NCBI GenBank assembly: GCA_012490785.1
Contig: JAAXCT010000042.1
Location: 186,001 to 250,000 of the forward strand
Length of the DNA: 64,000 nt
Direction of reading: 5' to 3'
Source: Eragrostis nindensis
Lineage: Eukaryota > Streptophyta > Magnoliopsida > Poales > Poaceae
This document shows, piece after piece, positions 55,126 through 64,000 of this stretch. Made by a program: the position numbers and the translations under genes. The notes below the pieces were generated by a model. The model worked only from the letters and a program-made list of their open reading frames with translations, had not been told where the DNA came from and searched no databases. Every line of letters starts with the position of its first letter. Within the stretch, counting starts at the first letter, position 1.

Positions 55126-56061
55126 GCTGCAGCGAGGTCGAGCAAGAACGCAAGAACGAAAACTCCGATCGGGTTATGAGAGTGAAAACCAATCGATGAA
55201 ACCGTCGGTGTTCTTGCAAGCGAGAAAACGCAACTCGGAAAACCAAACCAAAACAAAACTGCAAAGCAAACCAAAGGAGAAATATTTTTGCAGAATTTTG
55301 AGGCAAGAACTCAATGAGCACAATGGAAAACTTGAGAGCAATGGAGTGAAGTGAGTTGAGGAGTGGAAATGAGAGTGTGAGAGGGAGAGAGCTTGTGGCC
55401 GGCCACCTCCTCATATACATGAGCCATAACGGCCATTTTCGAAAAGAGGACAGGACAGGTGACCGTTGGGGCAAAGGGGAGCGCGCCCAACGGCACCCCT
55501 GGGTCGGCCGACCTGCCAAGTGGGGTCGGCCGACCCCCTGTGGGGTCCACTTGCTTCCCTCTTTGGCCCACAGCCCCCAACGGCCAAATGGAGATTGACC
55601 ATGGTTGCTATGTCCAGAAACTCCTCAAAAATATTTGCTCAAAAAGATTTTCAAATAAAAGGTTGCCTCGAATTCAAAATTTTTTCGAAAAAAATCAAAA
55701 ATCGACATGTTGATGAAAAATTTCAACATGCAAAAATATTTTTGGCTTTTCCATGATGATACAAGGGTGGTCCAAAAATTTCATCCAAAGATGAGTCATT
55801 TTGAACGCAAAAGTATTTTTGAAAATTTTGATTTTTAATATGCATGGCGAGGGAAAAATTCAAATATGCTGGCGGAAAAATCCAAATAAATTTTTGGTGG
55901 AGGAAATAAATATGCAAAGTGGTTTGGAAAGAAATCCAAATGCAAATATGGTGGAAAAGTTCAAAAAGAAAAGAGAATCAAACCGAATGATAATGCCGGT
56001 TTTCCTGGCGGCCAGGGCCGTGTCGTTTAAAGTCCGACGGGCTAAGACTTCTCCAACGGGT
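55126..56061 (-). other. Spacer between gag-pro and ORF2 of H
   Basis: About 0.94 kb, no ORF. A/T-rich beside gag-pro (55620-55980), then the palindrome pair and TATA-like site. Confidence 0.6.
55411..55535 (-). promoter_or_regulatory. Possible internal promoter for ORF2 of H
   Basis: Palindromes GGTCGGCCGACC at 55524-55535 and 55502-55513 (22 bp apart). In minus sense ATGTATATGAGG follows about 90 bp on (55411-55422), then CT-rich leader DNA and the ORF2 ATG at 55125. Inferred by analogy with the LTR. Confidence 0.42.
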
Positions 56062-58203
56062 TTAGCTTGGTGGCGCGGACCCGATCCTTGGAGATGAGGA
56101 TGTAGAGGGCTGCACCTTGAGTTGCCACACTTGTTTCATCTTTGATGGTGTAGGTGGCTTCTCGGACTTTGGGACGGGTTTCTTGGCCCATAATCCCGGC
56201 CTCGTGGTCGCAGGTTTCTTTGGTCGAAACTGCGATGGATTTTCAATCTTTGCCAAGCTCTTCCATAGAGCAATGAGGCTGTCCGTTTTCCTGGCTGTCA
56301 CTTCAACTTCTTGAATGTTGGAGGTGTTTGGCCCATACTTGACCTTGATCATCGAGCATTGTTCTTTCCGAGGTTGAAACTCGAACTTCTCCTCCTTCCC
56401 ATTGATGTAGAGGCGGATTTCTCCAACTCCAACATCAATTTGGGCCTTTGTGGTGCTAAGGAAGGGACGTCCCAAGATGAGGGGCGTTTCCTTATCAATA
56501 TCCATGTCAAGCACCACAAAGTTCACCGGGACAGTGTGGCCTCTTATGAATACCGGCACATCCTCCGCAATCCCCATTGGAAAGCGAAAGGATGAGTCGG
56601 CCAATTGTAGCCGCATCGCTGTTGGTGTGAGGAATCTGTACTTTAATTGCTCGAAGATTGCTTTGGGTATAATGCTTACGCTGGCCCCAAGGTCACACAG
56701 TGCATAGTCGAAGTGGAATCTCTTGATTGCACAAGAGATTACTGGAAAGCCTGGATCAGATTTTATTGTAGAAGGTTCTCCTCTTATTTGCCTGTTCTCC
56801 CCTGCATGGTTAGTCCTACGAGAGAACATTTCTCCTCTCGTAGTGATAACATTAGCCTTTTCACTAGGAGATTCTGGTTGCCCAGGAATCTGCCCAGATT
56901 TAGCAGAAGGAACAAGAGCAGCAAGCTGAGCTAACTGAGTTTCTATCATTTTATTAAAGCTCAACTGATTTTTTTTTTTTTTGAAAGCGGAAGAAAGACC
57001 TTCTATTTTTGAATTTAAACTCTCTAAACTCTGATCATTGGCAGCAAGCTTTTTGTTGATTGATTCGTTGATTTTAGCTTGGCCATAAACCAAATCTTTC
57101 AAAGAAGGCTGATTATTATTAAAACCAGAGAAATTATTACCTCCTTGATAAGATTGGCGGTTTTGGTTAAAACCTTGACCTCCACTTGGACGATACCCAT
57201 TGTTGTTGTTCATGTAGAATGCTTCTTCATGGGTATGGTTGGGGCAATCCTTCCCCATATGGCCAGTGTTGCCACATTCCTCACACGTGATGCGTGAGTC
57301 AAGTGAACGAACACTACCATGCGTGTTGAAGTCGTCCAAGCGCTTCATGACGAGGTCGAGCTTGGCGGACAATAAGTCCACCTCCTTGATAGGGTGTACG
57401 CCTTTAGAGCGTGGTTGAAGACGTTCATCGCTCCACCCTTGATTGGAGACCATCTTCTCAATAAGTTCTTTAGCTTGAGCAACGGTCATTGAGAAGAAGG
57501 CTCCTCCAGCAGCGGCATCCATATGTCCACGGGTTGTTGGTGTCAACCCGTTGTAGAAATGTTGAAGAATGAGCCATTCTTCCATCCCGTGGTGTGGGCA
57601 GGCGGATATGTAATCTTGGAGCCTATCCCACGCCTCGGCGATGGTTTCATTGTTGGCTTGCTGGAAGCTTGATATTCTCCCACGAAGGGCATTGGTTTTA
57701 CCCAACGGGAAAAACTTTGCGAGGAACGCGGTAGAACAGCGGTCCCAAGTGTCAATGCTAGCACGATTGGCATAGAACCATTGTTTCGCCTTCCCAAGGA
57801 GGGAGAGGGGAAACAAACGAAGTCGAATGGCATCTTGGTTGACTCCGGCGGTTGCCGATGTGTTGCATATCTCAAGGAATTGCTGGAGATGAGTGTTGGC
57901 GTCCTCCGTGGCCTTTCCACAAAAGGGAATGGCCTGCACCATAGTGATTAGGCTTGATTTGACTGCAAACCCTGCGTCACCGGCGTTGACATTGGGCCCA
58001 ACGGGAACATTGGCAACGGAGGGAGCAGAGTAGTCACGGAGGGTCCTTTGATCAGCCATGTCAATAAGTGATGATGGTGCGGATGATGTGGGTTCGTCCG
58101 TCGGGAGTGTTGCTTGTGAGGGAGAGTCGACGCGGGATCGGACTTTCCTTACAAGCGACTCTGGATTATCAACGAAGTTTTCCGGCAGGTTGAATCCACG
58201 CAT
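56062..58203 (-). CDS. gag-protease of element H, intact
   Basis: 713 codons, open from MRGFNLPENF to the TAG/TAA-type end after SAPPS. Capsid-like region at about residues 75-220 (MVQAIPFCGKA, LRLFPLSLLGKAKQWFY, FPLGKTNALRGRI, YISACPHHGM), CCHC knuckle CEECGNTGHMGKDCP at about 305-320, Asn/Gln-rich linker, a Lys run (FKKKKNQ), aspartic protease ALCDLGASVSIIP with catalytic Asp at about 505, LILGRPFLST, and a basic Pro-rich tail (KKPATTRPGLWAKKP). No RT follows: a 0.9-kb spacer and ORF2 come next. Gag would form the particle and package RNA, and the protease would mature it. This is the best-preserved gag in the window. Confidence 0.88.
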   Translation of the reverse strand: MRGFNLPENFVDNPESLVRKVRSRVDSPSQATLPTDEPTSSAPSSLIDMADQRTLRDYSAPSVANVPVGPNVNAGDAGFAVKSSLITMVQAIPFCGKATEDANTHLQQFLEICNTSATAGVNQDAIRLRLFPLSLLGKAKQWFYANRASIDTWDRCSTAFLAKFFPLGKTNALRGRISSFQQANNETIAEAWDRLQDYISACPHHGMEEWLILQHFYNGLTPTTRGHMDAAAGGAFFSMTVAQAKELIEKMVSNQGWSDERLQPRSKGVHPIKEVDLLSAKLDLVMKRLDDFNTHGSVRSLDSRITCEECGNTGHMGKDCPNHTHEEAFYMNNNNGYRPSGGQGFNQNRQSYQGGNNFSGFNNNQPSLKDLVYGQAKINESINKKLAANDQSLESLNSKIEGLSSAFKKKKNQLSFNKMIETQLAQLAALVPSAKSGQIPGQPESPSEKANVITTRGEMFSRRTNHAGENRQIRGEPSTIKSDPGFPVISCAIKRFHFDYALCDLGASVSIIPKAIFEQLKYRFLTPTAMRLQLADSSFRFPMGIAEDVPVFIRGHTVPVNFVVLDMDIDKETPLILGRPFLSTTKAQIDVGVGEIRLYINGKEEKFEFQPRKEQCSMIKVKYGPNTSNIQEVEVTARKTDSLIALWKSLAKIENPSQFRPKKPATTRPGLWAKKPVPKSEKPPTPSKMKQVWQLKVQPSTSSSPRIGSAPPS

Positions 58204-58325
58204 ACACTATCCTGTTTTCACATCAAAGAGAGAAAACAGATCAAGGTTAGCCTGCAATGGAAATGGTTAAATCACATCAAGTGTAATCATGAGTACTCAT
58301 TGTATACACTTGTCAACAATTGTCT

Positions 58326-58343
58326 TCCCCGGCAACGGCGCCA
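58326..58343 (-). other. Primer binding site of H (tRNA-Asp type)
   Basis: Complement of TCCCCGGCAACGGCGCCA, the 3' end of tRNA-Asp, eight bases from the LTR. Confidence 0.9.
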
Positions 58344-58351
58344 GAAATGCT

Positions 58352-60190
58352 TGTTGGTATTTCTTACACCAAACAGAAAACACCACCTTAGGCTGGTTAG
58401 GCCTAGAGTGAATATTCCCGGTTCGGCGCCAGAAATACCTGGGGTTAAGTTACTTGCTTAGGATACATAATAATCCACAACTAGCAACGAGTGCCAGATA
58501 TGTATTATTAGTATTTAATCATAAAAGATAATCCGCAAGCGCACGGATAACCCGTTGTAGCATTTCACCCGAGAGTATTCCAGGGTATCGTTATTTATAT
58601 TTTCCCAAAGGAAGACGTGGTTGACAAGTGTGTACTTATACTCATGGTGTTACAAATGATAGATCATAACCAATATCCAAATGCAGGGGTAAGGCAATGT
58701 ATGGATAGAGGATAGTGTGACACACACAGCAGGCATTTCCACTCTCTGATAAAAGGCGAGAGGCGGCTCTAAGCTAGACTAAGGTTAAGTAAGAAGAACT
58801 GCTACTCCTAATGTACATCGTCAAGTAGCGTGCGTAGCATCTACCTATAGCCTAAGCTGCACACAAGCCAAGACTAAGCTGTTCTACTGCCGAGCCATCA
58901 TCGGGAGATCCAGCGATCAGAGTCTGCCCCAATCTCCGGACATTTCATATATACTCCTACGCCATACCCGAACGTGGAGGATTACAAGGGACGGACAGGG
59001 CTGTCACCACCTGCCGCCTACCTCTACAAACCGTGGGGCACGAACACGCATCCAAGGGTGGAAAGGAAGCCCTAGCACCATGCTAGCGTAACTAACCACA
59101 ACTCTAGATCCCTCGAGGCACCTCGCAAGGCGATAAACCTAGAGCACTCTTGCAAGACAATGGACCCGATGACTAAGCAAAAGGAACAACTAGGTCTAGC
59201 AAGCGATTACTTAGACAAAGGATCAAAACTAGCACTACGTTAAGCATAGGCGTTCGTCGCTCAAGAACGAGCGACGAACGATGAACGATGAAGAACGATC
59301 ATCGTTAACCAATGATCGAGTATGAACGAACGACGAACGAACGATGAACGATCATGAACGAACATCGATGAACGATGAACGAACGATGAACGAACATGAA
59401 CGAACGAAGAACGTTCATCCAAGATCAAGGATGAACGATGAACTAGCATAAGCACATAACTACTACAAGAACGATGATATTCCATTGATAAAGAAATAAG
59501 TCTTACAAAGAGAGTAAAAGGATACAAGGGAATATACCCCAAACTCTCCAAGGGACTTGGGAGCCAAAAGGGCAGCCCAACTACTCAGCCTAAGCCTAAC
59601 TAGAGAGCCCCTAGCTCTGGATGTGTGGAGGAGGGAATGAGCCTCTTGTGTTGTGTGTCTTCCAAGGGGAGGGGGTACCCCTTTATTTATAGCCCTCAAA
59701 GGCGGTGGAATTGAGGCGGTTCCGTAGGTCGGTGGCATTGATTGCAGGTGGAACCGACCTCCTGAAGTCGGTTGCAAACCGCCATAAGAAGATGGACCCA
59801 GGGGGCCTCCCTGTCAGGTCGGCCGACCTAGGGTTTGGGGTCGGCCGACCTGGCCCTGGCCCCCCCTGGGCTGGGCTTTGGCAGGTTGGCTCCCCTCGGC
59901 CTTTTAGCCTCTTTTCCAGGTGCGTGGCCTCAGTTGATATTCTGAGTGGTTCTGGGCCTTTAATCCTTGAATTATATTCCCGCGGCGAGCGTCGTTTGAT
60001 GGACGTGTTGGAATCGTCGCCTTGGGCCTTGTTTACACCTGGAAATCCCTGTTTTCCACCTGCACATCCAAATCTAGAGGTACACGTGGAAATAGGTTAT
60101 TTGATAACAAAATGCAAGTAACAAGTGTTAGTTCTTCCTTATTTATAGAGCTAATTGACGGTCAAAAACTGGGTCTAAGGACCGTCAACA
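58352..60190 (-). repeat. 5' LTR of H
   Basis: Palindrome pair 59817-59828 and 59839-59850, TATA box near 59684-59693, CGTTC-type array 59253-59433, PBS relic 58416-58431. Confidence 0.93.
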
Positions 60191-60860
60191 ATGATGAAAA
60201 AAAATGGGGAATAAAGAAAGAAAAATATTGAGAAAAAGAAAGAAAGAAAGATAGCCATGTCCTCCTCAAAATTCAAAAAAAAGAGAGAGAGGAAACAAAT
60301 AAAAAGGAGTATAGTTCTTCCGCCTCACCACCACCATATACACACATGCACATCTTGATCAAGGTTGTATGACTTGCATTCTCCATGGATCCACTCTTTT
60401 GGTTCGGCAATATGTGTGATGCAAGTATGCCTCATATCATCCCTACCTTGAGCTCCACATACAAGCCTTAGAAGTAGGATGACAAAGAGGCAACACAATA
60501 ATGCCTTGGTGAGGAATATACACTTATTGAGCGACTTGAGAGCATCATTTGAGGAACTTTGCTTTTATTTCAAAAATTTTGAAAACCTCCGGAAAATAAA
60601 AGTCAAACAATGGACAAGTGAATGGTGCTCTGTTATAACCGTTCTATCTCTCAACCGCCCAAGACAAGGAAAAAAGCCATACGCCCCATAAGGAGTAAGG
60701 TAAAAGGTGAGCTACCATGCCAACTTTTTCAACTCAAAGGAGAGTATTCTTCGTTGTGTGCATGGTACCTAGGAGATATGAAACATTGTAGCAACTCCTG
60801 ATCAACATCCTAAGTCCTACTTCTTGCTCGGGACGAGCAAGGAGGACAGCTTGGGGGAGT
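60191..60860 (+). other. Non-coding tail of G, second part, with hairpin and PPT
   Basis: Resumes after H with the second ATGAT. GAAA-rich at first. Ends with the hairpin CTTGCTCG-GGA-CGAGCAAG (60823-60841) and the PPT AGCTTGGGGGAGT against the LTR at 60861. Confidence 0.75.
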
Positions 60861-62692
60861 TGTTGACGGTCCTTAGACCCAGTTTTTGACCGTCAATTAG
60901 CTCTATAAATAAGGAAGAACTAACACTTACTACTGGCATTTTGTTATCAAATAACCTATTTCCACGTGTACCTCTAGACTTGGATGTGCAGATGGAAAAC
61001 AGGGATTTTCAGGTGTAAACAAGGCCCAAGGCGACGGTTCCAACACGACCATCAAACGACGCGGGGAATATAATTCAAGGATTAAAGGCCCAGAACCACC
61101 CAGAATATCAACTGAGGCCACGCACCTGGAAAAGAGGCTTAAAGGCCGAGGGGAGCCAACCTGCCAAAGCCCAGTCCAGGAGGGGCCAGGGCCAGGTCGG
61201 CCGACCCCCAACCCTAGGTCGGCCGACCTGACAGGGAGGCCCCCTGGGTCCATCTTTCTAAGGCGGTTTGCAACCGACTTTAGGAGGTCGGTTCCACCTG
61301 CAATCAATGCCACTGACCTAAGGAACCGCCTCAATTCCACAGCCTTGGAGGGCTATAAATAAAGGGGTACCCCCTCCCCTTAGAAGACACACAACACAAG
61401 AGGCTCATTCCCTCCTCCACACATCCAGAGCTAGGGGCTCTCTAGTTAGGCTTAGGCTGAGTAGTGGGCTGCCCTTTTGGCTCCCAAGTCCCTTGGAGAG
61501 TTTGGGGTAAATTCCCTTGTATCCTTTTACTCTCTTTGTAAGACTTATTTATTTATCAATGGAATATCATCTTTCTTGTAGTAGTTATGTGCTTATGCTA
61601 GTTCATCGTTCATCCTTGATCTTGGATGAACGTTCTTCGTTCGTTCATGTTCGTTCATCGTTCGTTCATCGTTCATCGATGTTCGTTCATGATTGTTCAT
61701 CGTTCGTTCGTCGTTCGTTCATACTCGATCATCGGTTAACGATGATCGTTCTTCATCGTTCATCGTTCGTCGCTCGTTCTTGAGCGATGAACGCCTACGC
61801 TTAACGTAGTGCTAGCTTTGATCCTTTGTCTAAGTAATCGCTTGCTAGACCTAGTTGTTCCTTTTGCTTAGTCATCGAGTCCATTGTCTTGCAAGAGTGC
61901 TCTAGGTTTATCACCTTGCGAGGTGCCTCGAGAGATCTAGAGTTGTGGTTAGTTACGCTAGCATGGTGCTAGGGCTTCCTTTCCACCCTTGGATGCGTGT
62001 TCGTGCCCCACGGTTTGTAGAGGTAGGCGGCAGGTGGTGACAGCCCTGTCCGTCCCTTGTAATCCTCCACGTTCGGGTATGGCGTAGGAGTATATATGAA
62101 ATGTCCGGAGATTGGGGCAGACTCTGATCGCTGGATCTCCCGATGATGGCTTGGCAGTAGAACAGCTTAGTCTTGGCTTGTGTGCAGCTTAGGCTATAGG
62201 TAGATGCTACGCACGCTACTTGACGATGTACATTAGGAGTAGCAGTTCTTCTTACTTAACCTTAGTCTAGCTTAGAGCCGCCTCTCGCCTTTTATCAGAG
62301 AGTGGAAATGCCTGCTGTGTGTGTCGCACTATCCTCTATCCATTTATTGCCTTACCCCTGCATTTGGATATTGGTTATGATCTATCATTTGTAACACCAT
62401 GAGTATAAGTACACACTTGTCAACCACGTCTTCCTTTGAGAAAATATAAATAACGATACCCTGGAATACTCTCGGGTGAAATGCTACAATGGGTTATCCG
62501 TGCGCTTGCGGATTATCTTTTATGATTAAATACTAATAATACATATCTGGCACTCGTTGCTAGTTGTGGATTATTATGTATCCTAAGCAAGTAACTTAAC
62601 CCCAGGTATTTCTGGCGCCGAACCGGGAATATTCACTCTAGGCCTAACCAGCCTAAGGTGGTGTTTTCTGTTTGGTGTAAGAAATACCAACA
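60861..62692 (+). repeat. 3' LTR of G
   Basis: 1832 bp, differing from the 5' LTR by scattered substitutions and a small length change in the CGTTCAT array. Palindromes at 61195-61206 and 61217-61228, TATA box at 61353-61365, PBS relic at 62613-62628. Confidence 0.92.
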
Positions 62693-62790
62693 GTATGTTA
62701 ATACCTAACTACTATGCACAGAATCTTGGTGAGTACTAATTTATTTACCGATATGTTGACGGTGATTTTGGGAATTTTACACTGTCAACA
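62693..62790 (-). repeat. Gypsy F LTR, last segment
   Basis: 98 bp ending CACTGTCAACA, followed directly by a PPT-like sequence, so this is the edge of the F LTR on the internal side. Adding the three segments gives an LTR of about 1.58 kb. Confidence 0.65.
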
Positions 62791-64000
62791 ACCACCCCAA
62801 GCTTAACCTTTGCTCGTCTTCGAGCAAACAACTTAAGGTACCGGCGGATCAGGAGTTACAATGATAGCGCCCCAGGGGTAGTAAAGATGCAACCTCATAC
62901 TCCCTAAATGGTGGTAAGTATACAAGAGTACAGAATATTCTCAAGTGTTGCACATAAGTGGGGCGTGTATGCTTCACCTTGTCATATAACATTGAAAACC
63001 AGAACAGCACTTTTGGACAAAACAGTTTTAGCAGGTTCAAGTCCAGAGTTTTTATGTGCTGCAAGACAAGGTAAAAATTTCTCCTTTGTTTTGGTCCACA
63101 CTTCCCTTCCCTCTAGTGAGTCTATTCCTACAAAGCTTCACTCAAATCCTACCTTCTACCAAATGAGGCTTGTATGTGGAGCTTGGTAAGGATAAGCACA
63201 TTTGTCATGCGTATATTGTAAAACTAAAGAATAAATCTCAAGAGACATAGTAACTCGTTAAATCTCTGTCATATGGAAGACTGATGGTGATGGAGGGGGA
63301 GAAGATGGACACACACTGATGAAGATGGTTTTGCAAACTTTTGGTCTTCTTTTATGCTCATGCTCAAGATGTTTATGAAAGGAACCTTAGTGTTTGTTTG
63401 CAGATCATGGAGTCCTCTCTTTCTTTTAATTGGGTGCCTATGATTGGGCACTCGTTTTTTTTGAACTCCATGATGCATTGGCACTAGTGACGATAGGCTC
63501 ATGAGCAGTTTGAAGCATTCTTGAGCCTTTTGAAATAGACCAAAAAGTTTTGCAAATGGTGGTGATGATGGATGGGGGTGTTTGATGATTTTCAAACGTC
63601 CCTTTTTGGTGGAAAGAAAACAAAAACTCGCGCGAAGGAATGATGACCGAGATTTAGAGTACTTACTCTTAAAAGCATTTAAACCTTAGCAAAACTCAAC
63701 GCATGAGCAAATGGCTATGAGTGGGGATGTCTTTATATCTTTGTGATATGGCTGTGGTAGGTAAATAAATCCTCACAAGGGAAGTGTTTACAAAACGAAA
63801 GGGTTTTCAGGTTCTTGCAGCAATTAGAATGAAAACATCTCTGAACTTTTACCATACTAAGAACTGCAAAAATCCTAATCATGCCATATCATAGTTCGCA
63901 ATGCTTAGACTTGGTGTGATATATGCAACCCACAACAATGCAGCAACACGAGAGATGTGACCATGCTCAAGTATAAATAACACACATGTCAGGTGTAGAG
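62791..64000 (-). mobile_element. Internal 3' region of gypsy F, running off the window
   Basis: Starts with the complement of a PPT (ACCACCCCAAGCTTAA) and a hairpin (TTTGCTCG, loop, CGAGCAAA, 62809-62828), exactly as in A, G and H. The rest is non-coding. Short matches to the A tail (CTTGTATGTGGAGCT near 63169; CCATATCATA near 63883, ACTTAGACTTGG-like near 63905) show the same superfamily. Its ORFs and PBS would lie to the right of the window. Confidence 0.7.

Larger units (their letters stand above)
39719..60190 (-). mobile_element. Gypsy element H, young, non-autonomous, hosting E
   Basis: LTRs 39719-41557 and 58352-60190, both 1839 bp. By eye I found one difference (C at 39945, T at 58578). 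Target duplication ATGAT (39714-39718, 60191-60195). Minus-strand order: LTR, PBS, intact gag-pro (58203-56062), ORF2 (55125 to 43048, split by E), tail, PPT, LTR. No RT or integrase. It therefore moved recently while lacking pol, which points to mobilisation in trans. Without E it is about 10 kb, close to A. Confidence 0.93.
32296..62692 (+). mobile_element. Gypsy element G, full length, hosting H and E
   Basis: LTRs 32296-34117 and 60861-62692 (TGTTGACGG...ACCAACA). The internal part is 34118-39718 and 60191-60860, interrupted by H. Order on the plus strand: LTR, tRNA-Asp PBS, gag-pro (34266-36376), ORF2 (37310-38866), non-coding tail, PPT, LTR. No pol. It lies in the LTR of F. Flanks AAGTG and GTATG do not match, so no target duplication is visible. 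The ORFs carry stops, which makes it older than H. Confidence 0.9.

Noticed and set aside
5186..60190. Hidden reverse transcriptase in A, G, H or E
   Set aside because: I looked for YVDD/F-DD, RNase H and integrase motifs between gag-pro and ORF2 and after ORF2; the spacers are under 1.8 kb and non-coding. Only copia B has RT.

Overview
The window reads as repeat-dense nuclear DNA of a grass (Poaceae). GC-rich, alanine-rich coding exons with GT-AG introns, a Stowaway-type MITE, a Sirevirus-like copia family and Athila-like gypsy elements all point that way. The species cannot be told from the sequence. There are no tRNA or rRNA genes, no CRISPR array and no bacterial signals. About 94 percent of the window is transposable element, in nested layers.

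Layout. 1-3.6 kb is the only gene-like, TE-poor part: two copies of an uncharacterised alanine-rich grass gene (70-398 and 1804-2722) separated by spacer with a small MITE. From 3.6 to 25.4 kb lies, on the minus strand, a broken gene for a UBC23/24 (PHO2-like) E2 ubiquitin-conjugating enzyme. Its 3' exon remnant (3626-3777), a 1.1-kb TIR element (3778-4859), its catalytic exon (4863-5122) and an upstream exon (25371-25443) are visible. Gypsy element A (5186-25315, TSD GTAAC) landed inside the intron between the last two exons. Copia element B (10016-20278, TSD GCGAG) landed inside ORF2 of A.

From 25.6 kb to the end is a stack five insertions deep: a truncated copia C (plus strand, same family as B) is cut by gypsy F (minus). 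The LTR of F carries solo LTR D (29350-30823, TSD CGGTG) and gypsy G (32296-62692, plus). G is cut by H (39719-60190, minus, TSD ATGAT), and H by E (44118-54618, minus, TSD ACTAT). LTR pairs get more alike inward: the two LTRs of H are both 1839 bp and those of E both 1479 bp.

How the genes work together. A, G, H and E have a gag-protease ORF and a second ORF of unknown function (Athila ORF1 / 'putative plant transposon protein' type), but no reverse transcriptase, RNase H or integrase. They must borrow these from an autonomous partner. All four carry an 18-nt tRNA-Asp primer site (17 nt checked for E). B has a nearly complete copia polyprotein and a tRNA-iMet primer site.

Most interesting signal: each family carries its own short GC-rich palindrome, arranged in pairs whose centres lie about 19-24 bp (usually 20-22, two turns of B-DNA) apart. 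The pairs sit upstream of the LTR TATA box and, in A/G/H/E, again upstream of a TATA-like site in front of ORF2. This suggests a shared promoter architecture and an internal ORF2 promoter. Other points: a triplicated capsid-like unit in the copia Gag, primer-binding-site relics inside gypsy LTRs, and a conserved hairpin beside the polypurine tract.
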